From positions 1 to 23,294 of the forward strand of contig CAZDYP010000071.1 in assembly GCA_964509505.1 (NCBI GenBank): a stretch of 23,294 nt of DNA, in the 5' to 3' direction. A program made the translations under genes and the position numbers. Origin of the DNA: CAZDYP01 sp964509505. Lineage in GTDB: Bacteria > Chloroflexota > Anaerolineae > JACRMK01. The notes beneath the pieces were generated by a model. That model saw only the letters and a program-made list of their open reading frames with translations. It was not told where the DNA came from and did not search any database. Below, piece after piece: positions 14,742 to 21,907 of this stretch. Position 1 is the stretch's first letter. Each line of letters begins with the position of its first letter.

Positions 14742-15251
14742 ATGCCCAACTCTCGAACAGTTCTCATTCTCTATGCGGCAGGCGATATGGTGGACGAACT
14801 GGCTGTTGCCATCGCCGAAGGCGCGCGGACAGTGCGCCACGTCGCAGTGAAATTGCAAAAGCCCAAGCAAACCAGCAAAGCCGATTTGATCGCCGCCGAC
14901 GCGCTCATCATCGGCTCGCCTAATTGGACAGGCATCAAAGGCTCGCTCAAGTTGCATCTCGACAACACGGGCGACTTGTGGGAAGAGCATATCCTCGCAG
15001 GCAAAATTGGCGCGGCATTCACAGCGAGTGATGGGCGACACTCTGGCACGGAGTTCACATTGCTCAACATTTTGCATTGGATGTTGGGCAACGGCATGAT
15101 CATCGTCGGCTTGCCGTGGACGGAGACGATGCGCCGCGCGGGTTCGTATTATGGCGCGACAGCCTGTGGCGCGGTGACAGAAGACGATCTGGCGCAAGCA
15201 CACGCGTTGGGCAAGCGTGTCGCGGAATATGCCCTGCGTTTGGGGGAGTAA
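14742..15251 (+). CDS. Flavodoxin-fold protein, WrbA/NADPH-dependent FMN reductase-like
   Basis: The 169-residue soluble product begins with a VLILYAAGDMV strand-loop in the place of the flavodoxin phosphate-binding loop. It continues with IIGSPNWTGIKGSLKLHLD, a LWEEHILAGKIGAAFTAS segment and a GTEFTLLNILHWMLGNGMIIVG segment, closely following the WrbA/flavodoxin pattern for FMN binding. It probably binds FMN and acts as a quinone or flavin reductase. The ATG at 14742 has AAGGA at 14731-14735 with a 6-nt spacer. The first loop lacks the usual S/T-x-T/S-G-x-T form, so flavin binding should be regarded as likely rather than certain. The next gene starts 4 nt after the stop, which implies cotranscription. 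Confidence 0.78.
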   Translation: MPNSRTVLILYAAGDMVDELAVAIAEGARTVRHVAVKLQKPKQTSKADLIAADALIIGSPNWTGIKGSLKLHLDNTGDLWEEHILAGKIGAAFTASDGRHSGTEFTLLNILHWMLGNGMIIVGLPWTETMRRAGSYYGATACGAVTEDDLAQAHALGKRVAEYALRLGE

Positions 15252-15255
15252 ACCG

Positions 15256-15702
15256 ATGACTTTCTCATCTGAATTTCTCAATGCCTTCATAGATACCCTA
15301 TTGCCCGGCACGCCAGCCACACATGACGCGCCCGCGCTGCCTGCCGGCTCACAAGTAGGCGTTGCCGCTTCGTTCACGACGCAGCTCGCCACACATCGTG
15401 ACCGCGAAACATTCGCACGTATCTTGAATGCTATCGCTACACAGTGCGGCGAGGCAAATGCCTTCGTGCGCGCGGACGAGGCGCAACGTATCGCCGCCAT
15501 GCAAGCGGTCGAGCGCGCAGAGGGTAGCGCATTTCAAGCGTTGGTCTTGCTGATCCTCGCGGATTATTACGACTCAGCGGATGTCATGCGCGCCTTAGGT
15601 TGGCGCGCTGCCCCGCCGCAACCACAGGGCTTCACGTTACCTCCCTTCGATGCAAGTTCGTTAGCACAGGCGCGACAACATGGCAGTTTGTGGCGAATGT
15701 AA
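15256..15702 (+). CDS. Small helical protein, possibly related to gluconate 2-dehydrogenase subunit 3-like proteins
   Basis: The 148-residue product is mostly alpha-helical, without signal peptide or membrane segment. Its end, from LILADYYDSADVMRALGW to the final HGSLWRM, with APPQPQGFTLPPF between, resembles small proteins that I recall being encoded beside GMC-type oxidoreductases; that link is from memory and tentative, and no GMC gene is in this window. The ATG at 15256 is preceded by GGGGGAG (15242-15248) with a 7-nt spacer, which overrides the upstream extension to 15217. It begins 4 nt after the flavodoxin-like gene, so the two products may work together, for example as a redox protein and partner. 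Confidence 0.65.
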   Translation: MTFSSEFLNAFIDTLLPGTPATHDAPALPAGSQVGVAASFTTQLATHRDRETFARILNAIATQCGEANAFVRADEAQRIAAMQAVERAEGSAFQALVLLILADYYDSADVMRALGWRAAPPQPQGFTLPPFDASSLAQARQHGSLWRM

Positions 15703-15795
15703 AATTTCGTTTCGTTGATTCCTCAATTCGTGTGGTAAGTCAATTTGCCCGCACACCGTTTCGTGCCTAGAATGTCGCGCCAGCAAGGGTGATCC

Positions 15796-16893
15796 ATGTC
15801 TCAGTCCGTGCTTTATCAAGCGTTCAAATACAATGGTGCGCTCAATTATCGCTGGCAAACGCAACTCGAATACACGCACGATAATCTCATCATCCTCTAC
15901 ACACCTGCAGGGGTGACTTATACAGGGCGACGCTCGGGCGTATTTCCCTATGGCTTTCATAGCTACCTCTGGACAGACCGCTGGTTCAACGTGAATCAGA
16001 CGTTGCGTTCCGACGAGCCTGTGGGTATTTGGCACTATGTCAATCTCGCTATGCCTGCTCAATTCGCTGGTAACGCCATTTCGTTCGTTGACCTTGACCT
16101 CGATTATTGGCTCGACCCCCAATGGCAATTGAAGCTCGAAGACGAGGATGAATATAGAGCGCACAGTCAGCTCTACCACTACACGCCCTTCATGCGCGAA
16201 CAAATTGCGCGCGCCATGCAACACATTCAACGGCTGGCGACAGAACGCGCGTGGCCGTTTGCGGGCGTGATGCGCGGCGAACGCCTCTGGGTTCGCCCCT
16301 TTCGTTGGAGCGACCTTGAGGCAATGGACCGTTGGAGTGGCGCATGGGACCCGTTTGATGATCCATGGCTCATCCCATTGCCGGGCGAAGAGCGACGCGA
16401 GTGGTACTCAGGCTACCTCGAGACACCCATCTGCCGGTTGTATGCCATCACCGATCAGGCGCAACAAGTCATCGGTCATATTTCATTGCGCGAAATCGTG
16501 CGCGGTCAACATGCGCGCTTGGGCATCGGACTGGCGCCGACACAAAAGAACAAGGGTTACGGCACGGAAGCGTTGCGGACGTTTTTGCCGTATTACTTCG
16601 AGGTGCTTGGTTTTCAGAAGATGGTGTTGGACGTGGCGGCATCGAATCAAGGCGCGGTGCGCGTCTATCAAAAGCTCGGCTTCCATCAATACGCGCAGTA
16701 TTATCGCGGCGCGGGCAGCGACGCGCAATGGCGTGTGCTGGACGAGCCGCGTTACGCCGCCTTGCGTCCGTTCTTTCAGCGCAACTATTGGGGCTTACAA
16801 CAGCTGCATTACGACATGGAGCTCACACGCGAACAGTGGTATCAGCAGGTTAATGGCCATGAGGCGGTTCCACAAATAAACACTCTGCGGTAG
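15796..16893 (+). CDS. DUF402-GNAT fusion protein
   Basis: The 365-residue product joins two domains. Residues 1-147 are a DUF402/FomD-like domain: the YVNLAMP strand (81-87), the DLDLD acidic cluster (99-103) and an EDEDEY segment (115-120) correspond to the metal-dependent nucleoside di/triphosphatase site of this family. Residues about 160-348 are a RimJ/RimL-type GNAT acetyltransferase with the acetyl-CoA loop QKNKGYGTEAL (250-260) and a YQKLGF motif (291-296). DUF402 proteins usually stand alone at about 160-190 residues. The fusion suggests coupled hydrolysis and acetylation of a nucleotide- or RNA-related substrate, which is inference. AAGGGTGA lies just upstream of the ATG at 15796. 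The M24 peptidase gene follows 49 nt later. Confidence 0.8.
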   Translation: MSQSVLYQAFKYNGALNYRWQTQLEYTHDNLIILYTPAGVTYTGRRSGVFPYGFHSYLWTDRWFNVNQTLRSDEPVGIWHYVNLAMPAQFAGNAISFVDLDLDYWLDPQWQLKLEDEDEYRAHSQLYHYTPFMREQIARAMQHIQRLATERAWPFAGVMRGERLWVRPFRWSDLEAMDRWSGAWDPFDDPWLIPLPGEERREWYSGYLETPICRLYAITDQAQQVIGHISLREIVRGQHARLGIGLAPTQKNKGYGTEALRTFLPYYFEVLGFQKMVLDVAASNQGAVRVYQKLGFHQYAQYYRGAGSDAQWRVLDEPRYAALRPFFQRNYWGLQQLHYDMELTREQWYQQVNGHEAVPQINTLR

Positions 16894-16913
16894 GACAAAT
16901 TGAAAATTTGTCC
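16893..16913. repeat. Short perfect hairpin at the stop codon of the DUF402-GNAT gene
   Basis: GGACAAATT (16893-16901) pairs perfectly with AATTTGTCC (16905-16913) around GAA. Its first base is the last base of the stop codon. No T-tract follows and the peptidase gene starts 30 nt later, so it is more like a repeat or RNA-processing hairpin than a terminator. Confidence 0.7.
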
Positions 16914-16942
16914 ACCACACTCCAGTAAGATAAAGGAATGAC

Positions 16943-18043
16943 ATGAACACTAGGCGTTTGCAGCGCACACAAGCTCAATTGAAAGCGAAAGGGTTGGATG
17001 CGCTTGCGCTTGTGCCGGGTCCGAACCTGCTTTACGTGAGCGGCAGCGCAGGCCATCTGAGCGAGCGTCCCGCCGTGTTTATCTTGCGCGCCGATGGCGC
17101 TGTGGGGATGATCACCCCTGCGTTTGAAGCGCCGCAACGCGCGCAAGCACTCGGCCCGACAGCGCAGCTGTTTCGTTGGACAGACGAAGCGGGTTATGAA
17201 GGCGCGTTTGCGGAAGCGTGCGAGAAAATGCAACTGGCTGGACACAAGGTGTGCATCGAGTTCTTGCACATGCGCGCTGTCGAAGTAAAAACTTTCGAGC
17301 AATACGCGAAGGACATCCAATTGGTCGCGCTCGAAAAAGTATTCCCGAATTTTCGCGCGCTGAAAGATGCCGCCGAAATTGCCCAGCTGAAGCGAGCCGT
17401 CGCCATCATGGAAACGGCGTTGCGTGAGGCGATGCAAGCCATCAAGGTTGGCGTGACCGAGCGTGAGGTGGCGGCTGTGTATCGCAATGCGTTGATGCAG
17501 GCAGGGTCAGAGGGCAATCCATTCGGTCCCATTGTGGCGTCGGGCCCGAACGCAGCGAATCCTCATGCCGCGGTGACGGACCGCAAAATCCAAGACGGCG
17601 ATCTCGTCATCATTGACTGTGGCGCGATTTACGGCGGTTACGTCGCGGACATCACCCGCACATTCGGTGTGGGTAACATCAGCGCCGAAGCCGAAAAGAT
17701 TTATCAAACGGTGCTGGCAGCGAATCGTGCGGGTTGCGCGAAAGCAGGGCCGGATATAGCATGTGGCGATGTAGATCGCGCCGCGCGCGCAGTGATTGAA
17801 GACGCAGGCTATGGTGAACACTTCACGCATCGCACAGGGCATGGACTCGGACTGGAAACACACGAACCACCATACATAGTCGCAGGCAATGAGATGCCGC
17901 TGGAAGCGGGCATGTGCTTCACGGTCGAGCCGGGTATTTACCTTGACGGCAAAGTGGGTGTGCGTATCGAAGATGATGTGGTATGCACAGAAACGGGCGT
18001 CGAGGTCTTGACGACGTTTGAGCGGGGCTTGATTCAGTTGTGA
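16943..18043 (+). CDS. M24-family Xaa-Pro aminopeptidase/dipeptidase
   Basis: The 366-residue cytoplasmic enzyme has a creatinase-like N-terminal domain (1-140) and a pita-bread catalytic domain. All five metal ligands of M24 peptidases are present: D225 and D236 (IIDCGAIYGGYVADITRTFG), H300 (HRTGHGLG), E329 (VEPGIY) and E343 (RIEDDV). It should cleave peptide bonds next to proline, either at the N-terminus or in dipeptides; the sequence does not decide between PepP and PepQ activity. AAAGGA at 16932-16937 with a 5-nt spacer supports ATG 16943. It is the last gene of the long plus-strand run and is followed by a terminator-like hairpin. Confidence 0.9.
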   Translation: MNTRRLQRTQAQLKAKGLDALALVPGPNLLYVSGSAGHLSERPAVFILRADGAVGMITPAFEAPQRAQALGPTAQLFRWTDEAGYEGAFAEACEKMQLAGHKVCIEFLHMRAVEVKTFEQYAKDIQLVALEKVFPNFRALKDAAEIAQLKRAVAIMETALREAMQAIKVGVTEREVAAVYRNALMQAGSEGNPFGPIVASGPNAANPHAAVTDRKIQDGDLVIIDCGAIYGGYVADITRTFGVGNISAEAEKIYQTVLAANRAGCAKAGPDIACGDVDRAARAVIEDAGYGEHFTHRTGHGLGLETHEPPYIVAGNEMPLEAGMCFTVEPGIYLDGKVGVRIEDDVVCTETGVEVLTTFERGLIQL

Positions 18044-18050
18044 GATGTGA

Positions 18051-18082
18051 AAGGGAAGATAAGGGAAAGTAGGGGCAATGGG
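18051..18082 (+). repeat. G-rich dispersed repeat
   Basis: The string consists of AGGGAA-type units ending in AGGGGCAATGGG. Its closest relatives are the insert in the O-antigen ligase frame (12057-12162) and the strings at 21596-21623 and 21727-21758. Confidence 0.55.
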
Positions 18083-18089
18083 TTTGCGC

Positions 18090-18124
18090 TCCCACAGAGG
18101 TTATGGCTGTGGGAATTTTGTTTT
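18090..18124 (+). terminator. Probable terminator after the M24 peptidase gene
   Basis: TCCCACAG (18090-18097) pairs perfectly with CTGTGGGA (18107-18114) around a 9-nt loop, and TTTTGTTTT follows at 18116-18124. It lies 46 nt after the stop codon. Confidence 0.6.
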
Positions 18125-18160
18125 GGAAGCGGCAAACCGCGCGAGTTTCTGCACCTGCGC

Positions 18161-18280
18161 AAGGTTCGCTCATGCGCAGCAATCGTGTGTGACGGAACCT
18201 GCTGAGGCGGCGGCGTTCTCTAACGCCGCCTGCGCGCCAGAGCGCGCGCGCTCCGCACCGACGCTCGTTTTCTTGACATG
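18161..18280 (+). repeat. Dispersed intergenic repeat, copy B
   Basis: This copy contains the best core hairpin of the family: GGCGGCGTT (18209-18217) pairs perfectly with AACGCCGCC (18222-18230) around CTCT. It aligns with copy A (10327-10442, opposite strand) over most of its length and shares its left end with copy C and 27 nt of its middle with 14687-14713. It lies between the convergent M24 peptidase and secreted phosphatase genes. Confidence 0.7.
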
Positions 18281-18293
18281 CGCGGGCAAGCTG

Positions 18294-19484
18294 TTAGTGG
18301 CAGATACCACTGCCGCTGTCGCTGAATGCGCCGCCAGCTACGGGGACGAATTGCCAATCATAGCTCGTCGCGTGGAGCGTGAGTTTGAGGATGCCCCAGG
18401 TGGAGCTGTCGCGCATTTCGCTGTTGGCAACTGGCGTATTAAAACCACGCAAGAGCGCGCCGCCCGTGCCGACGACGAACGCGTGAATGCCATTCGTAAG
18501 GTCGGCGTTGGCATTGGGGTCTTGTGGCGCGAAGCGCTCGTAATTATGATCATGCCCATTCAAAACGACATCGGCGCCTGCCGCGTAGAGCGCTTGCCAA
18601 AATGCAGCATACGTTGCATTGTTGCCATGCGCGCCTGAACTGAAACGAGGATGATGCCAATAGGCCAGTGTGCAGGGGCGAGTGTGCGCTGTAAGATCGG
18701 CGACTAACCAATTGTATTGAGGCGAACTAACGCCGCAACCGCCAATTGCCGCGCAGTTGCTATTGAGTGCGATGAGATGCCATGCGCCGATGTCGAAACT
18801 ATAATAACCTTTGGTGGGGTCGCCAGCCCTCGCCCCAAAGTAACCATAATAGCCCGTCGCATTGGGCGTGTTGTAATCGTGGTTGCCCGGCGATGGAAAG
18901 GTGCGCGCTTTGTGACGCCCCCATGTCGGATGATAACAATTGGCAAACTCGGTAGCTGTGCCATTATCGTATGCGTTATCACCGAGCGTGATAAGTACGC
19001 CGTTCAGCGTGTCGAGCAAATTGGCTGTCGCTTCGTCGCCGTTGCTGACACATGAGGCGATGTCGCCTGCGGCGAGTAAGATGGGGACGCTGGTGGGCAT
19101 GATGCTTGGCGTCTGAGTCGGTGTATTTCTGGGTGGGGCAGTTGCTGTGGGCGTATTAGTTGACGGAGGGGAGGGGGGTGGTGTATTGGTTGATGAAAGA
19201 GTTGAGGTGGGGGTATGGGAGGGTGTCGCTGTCGGTGATGGGACACAACTTGGCGTAGCGGTTGGTGTGGGTAATGTAGCGGTAGGAGCAGTGTTTACGT
19301 TATACCTTGCAACCGCAATCAGAGGCAAAAAACTACGGTAAGGTAAATTCGCTGTACAATCGAGCTGCTGGGACTTGATACTTTCGGTCATGAGCAACGA
19401 TTGTGGAGCAAAAGCCATTATCCACAACAAGGTGGCGCCAAAGATAAATCCTAAAATGACACACAGCAACTTTCGAGGTTGCAT
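18294..19484 (-). CDS. Secreted purple-acid-phosphatase-like metallophosphoesterase with Thr-Pro linker
   Basis: The 396-residue product starts with a hydrophobic signal or anchor (about 6-26), then FLPLIAVAR (52-60), a Thr/Pro/Ser-rich linker (about 65-133), and a catalytic domain carrying the metallophosphoesterase motifs AAGDIAS (D141), LGDNAYD (D169), PGNHDY (N201, H202), YWHHPRFSSG (H277, H278) and NGHDHNYERF (H311, H313). It should hydrolyse phosphate esters outside the cell. The FLPLIAVAR element resembles the C-terminal tails of two other secreted proteins here, but sits between signal and linker. The start at 19484 has GGGAG 9 nt upstream. It is divergent from the subtilisin gene across an 85-nt gap. 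Confidence 0.85.
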   Translation of the reverse strand: MQPRKLLCVILGFIFGATLLWIMAFAPQSLLMTESIKSQQLDCTANLPYRSFLPLIAVARYNVNTAPTATLPTPTATPSCVPSPTATPSHTPTSTLSSTNTPPPSPPSTNTPTATAPPRNTPTQTPSIMPTSVPILLAAGDIASCVSNGDEATANLLDTLNGVLITLGDNAYDNGTATEFANCYHPTWGRHKARTFPSPGNHDYNTPNATGYYGYFGARAGDPTKGYYSFDIGAWHLIALNSNCAAIGGCGVSSPQYNWLVADLTAHTRPCTLAYWHHPRFSSGAHGNNATYAAFWQALYAAGADVVLNGHDHNYERFAPQDPNANADLTNGIHAFVVGTGGALLRGFNTPVANSEMRDSSTWGILKLTLHATSYDWQFVPVAGGAFSDSGSGICH

Positions 19485-19569
19485 ACAAGGCTACTCCCAA
19501 CGTTGGACTCAAGGCATGCCCACATAAAAAAGAAGGCAGTTTTGACTCTATGGGTGACATACACGCGCT

Positions 19570-21192
19570 ATGATAAACTATTTTCGTAACACCGTCAGTT
19601 TTAGTAGGTTTGTACCATTCGTTTGTCTCATTGGTGTATGGAGTTCACTCACCCTCGTTGCGCCCAACCCCTTTGCAGCCCCACAACCCACTTCCAAAAT
19701 TTCGCCTGCCTTACGCCAAGCGTTCCTGCAACAAGGCACAGTGGATTATCTTGTCGTCTTTGGTGACGAGGCTGATTTACGCAGCGCGGCGGCTCTGCCC
19801 ACGAAAGCGGCGAAAACTCGCTTCGTCTATGATCAACTACGTTGGCAAGCAGACCACTCGCAAGCCGCTGTGCTTACACTCCTCAAGCGTGAGGGCGTTT
19901 CATGGCGACAACACTATTTGATAAACGCCATCGCCATCCGCAGCGATACACACACTGCACAGCAACTTGCCGCGCTATCCAACGTACGACGCCTCTCGCT
20001 TGTAAAGCCTTTGGCTGCCCCTTTGCCAAAGCCAGACACCAACCAATTCCCAATCCCCAATCCCCAATCCCTAATCCCCAATTACCAATTACCAATTACC
20101 AATCTTCAATCTCCCACCGCCATCGAATGGGGCGTGGCGCGCGTCAAAGCACCCGAGGTGTGGAATACCTACGGCAAGCGCGGTGAAGGTATCGTCGTCG
20201 CCACCGCCGATACAGGTGTGCAGTGGGATCACCCCGCATTGAAGCCCCATTATCGTGGCTGGAACGGCGTGACGGCAACGCACACCTACCACTGGCACGA
20301 CGCCATCCATGGCGCCTCCACTGCGTGCGGCTCAGACACGACGATTCCCTGCGACGACAACGGACATGGCACGCACGTTACGGGCATCATGGTCGGCGAC
20401 GACGGCGCGGGCAACCAAATCGGGGTCGCGCCCGGCGCGCAATGGATTGGCTGCCGCAACATGGCGAACGGATGGGGGACGATTGCGCGTTATATCGAAT
20501 GTTTCGAGTTTTTCCTCGCGCCCTATCCACCCAACGGCAACCCACTCACCGATGGCCGTCCCGACCTTGCCGCCGACATCATCAACAACTCGTGGAGCTG
20601 TCCGCCTCCATCAGGCGGCGAGGATTGTGACCTCGCGCATCTAAACGACATTCGCACATCCGTTCAAAACCTTGAAGCGGCAGGCATCCTCGTCGTTGCC
20701 GCTGCGAGCAACTATGGCTCGGCGTGTAGCACGGTTCGTGAACCTCCCGCCATCTACCCTGAAACCTTCGCCGTGGGCGCAACCGATAGCGGCGACAATA
20801 TCGCCAGCTTCAGCAGCCGCGGTCCCGTGACCATTGATGGCAGCAATCGCCGCAAACCCGATGTGTCTGCGCCGGGCGTGAACGTGCGCTCGTCGTATCC
20901 AACCAACAGCTATACCACTCTCAATGGCACTTCGATGGCAAGCCCCCATGCATCGGGTGTGGCGGCGTTGTTGTGGAGCGTAGTGCCGACGATGAGCGGC
21001 AACATCACGCAGACCAAAACCGTTTTGCAGGACACAGCGTTCCCACGCACAACACTGGAAGGCTGCGGTGGTGACAGTGGCGCCGCTGTTCCCAATAATG
21101 TTTATGGCTATGGTATTGTGAACGCTTTTGCAGCGGTGCAACAGTTCATCAATCTAGATAAGCAGCTCTACTTTCCATTCGTCGCGCGCTGA
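19570..21192 (+). CDS. Secreted subtilisin-like S8 serine peptidase
   Basis: The 540-residue product has a signal peptide (about 1-37, ending near PFAA), an inhibitor-like prodomain (about 55-147) and a catalytic domain from about residue 185. The triad is D214 (TADTG), H266 (NGHGTHV) and S455 (NGTSMASPH); the oxyanion Asn is N339 in INNSW. The spacing resembles the bacillopeptidase F-like branch. The C-terminus ends in YFPFVAR, like the M23-like protein. The linker between prodomain and catalytic domain (residues 158-181) is encoded by ten heptanucleotide repeats. It should be an extracellular protease, self-processed in the linker region. No good ribosome binding site precedes the ATG at 19570, and no better start was found. 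Confidence 0.88.
   Translation: MINYFRNTVSFSRFVPFVCLIGVWSSLTLVAPNPFAAPQPTSKISPALRQAFLQQGTVDYLVVFGDEADLRSAAALPTKAAKTRFVYDQLRWQADHSQAAVLTLLKREGVSWRQHYLINAIAIRSDTHTAQQLAALSNVRRLSLVKPLAAPLPKPDTNQFPIPNPQSLIPNYQLPITNLQSPTAIEWGVARVKAPEVWNTYGKRGEGIVVATADTGVQWDHPALKPHYRGWNGVTATHTYHWHDAIHGASTACGSDTTIPCDDNGHGTHVTGIMVGDDGAGNQIGVAPGAQWIGCRNMANGWGTIARYIECFEFFLAPYPPNGNPLTDGRPDLAADIINNSWSCPPPSGGEDCDLAHLNDIRTSVQNLEAAGILVVAAASNYGSACSTVREPPAIYPETFAVGATDSGDNIASFSSRGPVTIDGSNRRKPDVSAPGVNVRSSYPTNSYTTLNGTSMASPHASGVAALLWSVVPTMSGNITQTKTVLQDTAFPRTTLEGCGGDSGAAVPNNVYGYGIVNAFAAVQQFINLDKQLYFPFVAR
20043..20112 (+). repeat. Ten-unit heptanucleotide tandem repeat inside the subtilisin gene
   Basis: Ten consecutive 7-nt units can be read: CCAATTC, then three CCAATCC, CTAATCC, three CCAATTA, CCAATCT and TCAATCT. 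The middle units are rotations of CCCCAAT, the form of cyanobacterial STRR repeats as I recall them. The array encodes residues 158-181, between prodomain and catalytic domain. Because 7 is not a multiple of 3, loss or gain of one or two units shifts the frame, while three units restore it. Confidence 0.9.
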
Positions 21193-21228
21193 CCAGCGAA
21201 AAATCTTTAGAAAAATGTGATAAATCTA

Positions 21229-21257
21229 TTGACAGTGACAAGTGCATTTGCTATGAT
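21229..21257 (+). promoter_or_regulatory. Strong sigma70-type promoter for the H1-like gene
   Basis: TTGACA at 21229-21234 is a perfect -35 box, the spacer is exactly 17 nt, and TATGAT at 21252-21257 matches the -10 consensus at 5 of 6 positions. Transcription should begin near 21264, giving a leader of about 48 nt before the ATG at 21312. Confidence 0.8.
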
Positions 21258-21311
21258 GTTGCCAGCCTTGAGCGGCTCGCAAATTTCATCCTTTTATTAG
21301 GAGGCTGACCC

Positions 21312-21485
21312 ATGCCTGTCGCAAAGAAAGCTGCGGCAAAGAAGCCCGCGGCCAAGAAAGCTGCGGCAAAGAAGCCCGCGGCCAAGAAAGCGCCCGCTAA
21401 GAAGAAAGCGCCTGCTGCTATGCCCACACCTGCTCCTGCCCCCGCTGCCTCTGAATCGCCCGCTCCAGCAGCCCCACCCGCGTAA
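21312..21485 (+). CDS. Small histone-H1-like Lys/Ala/Pro-rich protein
   Basis: This 57-residue peptide is made of AKKAA and AKKPA-type repeats (residues 4-34), then an Ala/Pro/Ser tail with a single Glu and no aromatic residues. The composition matches the C-terminal tails of bacterial histone H1-like proteins, which bind DNA non-specifically and compact it; nucleoid association is inferred from this. The evidence that it is a real gene is strong despite its size: a near-consensus promoter at 21229-21257, a perfect AGGAGG (21299-21304) with a 7-nt spacer, an ATG and a clean TAA. Two identical 30-nt coding repeats (21324-21383) build the basic part. It is probably highly expressed. No full H1 core domain is present, so it may be a stand-alone basic tail. 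Confidence 0.8.
   Translation: MPVAKKAAAKKPAAKKAAAKKPAAKKAPAKKKAPAAMPTPAPAPAASESPAPAAPPA
21324..21383 (+). repeat. Two identical 30-nt tandem units in the H1-like gene
   Basis: Units 21324-21353 and 21354-21383 are identical, each encoding ten residues (KKAAAKKPAA), and a partial third unit follows. Thirty is a multiple of three, so changes in copy number would lengthen or shorten the protein in frame. Confidence 0.9.
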
Positions 21486-21595
21486 TGCCCACACAGGCTG
21501 CCATGTTGCAGCTCCATTTATTCTGACAGCGCGTTGGCAAAGATAGTTGTGAGCGCTCAAGGCTAACCAACGCGCTCGCGATGCAGTAATGGATC

Positions 21596-21623
21596 TTGGG
21601 GGCAATAGAGGGAGATAAACGGG
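21596..21623 (+). repeat. G-rich dispersed repeat
   Basis: The string TTGGGGGCAATAGAGGGAGA and its continuation resemble 18051-18082 (AGGGGCAATGGG) and the insert in the O-antigen ligase gene. Confidence 0.45.
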
Positions 21624-21667
21624 CGTCTGCTCACGCGCTAACTTTATCCGGTTCTCCCGACTTTGCG

Positions 21668-21695
21668 GTAGGAGGCGTCTCCAGACGCCTCCTAC
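21668..21695. repeat. Perfect 13-bp intergenic hairpin
   Basis: GTAGGAGGCGTCT (21668-21680) pairs perfectly with 21683-21695 with only CC between the arms, so the outermost loop in RNA would be about 4 nt (TCCA). It is unrelated in sequence to the hairpins at 14604 and 16893, though it shares a GGCGT/ACGCC element with the dispersed repeat core. Confidence 0.85.
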
Positions 21696-21726
21696 ACAAT
21701 TTCTACCCCAAAGTCAGTAGAGCCAC

Positions 21727-21758
21727 TTTTCCCTATTGCCCCTAATTTCCTCAATGGG
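21727..21758 (-). repeat. G-rich dispersed repeat, opposite orientation
   Basis: On the minus strand this reads as AGGGGCAATAGGG-type sequence, the same family as 18051-18082 and 12057-12162. Confidence 0.5.
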
Positions 21759-21810
21759 AGTAGGAGTGCAGCTGGACTGCCGTCTGTGCGCAGCAACGCC
21801 GCCGCCGCAT

Positions 21811-21839
21811 TTGACAGACCCTAATGCGCATGTTAAAGT
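21811..21839 (+). promoter_or_regulatory. Candidate sigma70-type promoter for the lipoprotein gene
   Basis: TTGACA at 21811-21816 is a perfect -35 box; 17 nt later TAAAGT (21834-21839) matches the -10 consensus at 4 of 6. An upstream in-frame ATG at 21824 would lie inside this promoter, which favours the downstream start at 21908. Confidence 0.45.
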
Positions 21840-21907
21840 CTCAAGTAACTGCGCGCACAGCGCGCAAACAATTTAGGGATGAGCCGCAAAGTTTATTAGG
21901 TTCGTGT

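Larger units (their letters stand above)
21486..21907. other. 422-nt intergenic region with hairpins and G-rich strings
   Basis: No gene is seen here. The region holds a 10-bp stem with a long loop (21528-21537 with 21567-21576), two G-rich/C-rich dispersed-repeat strings (21596-21623 and 21727-21758), a perfect 13-bp hairpin (21668-21695) and a candidate promoter (21811-21839). The first stem lies about 40 nt after the H1-like stop codon but lacks a T-tract. Confidence 0.7.

Noticed and set aside
19542..19575. TTGACT and TATGAT before the subtilisin gene as a promoter
   Set aside because: The spacer is about 21 nt and the -10-like box overlaps the start codon, so it does not fit a normal promoter.
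20043..20112. Tandem repeats considered as a CRISPR array
   Set aside because: The units are 7 nt with no spacers, and lie in a protease reading frame.
21251..21517. Minus-strand Ala/Gly/Phe-rich frame
   Set aside because: It is the complement of the H1-like gene, which has promoter and ribosome binding site on the plus strand; this frame has neither.
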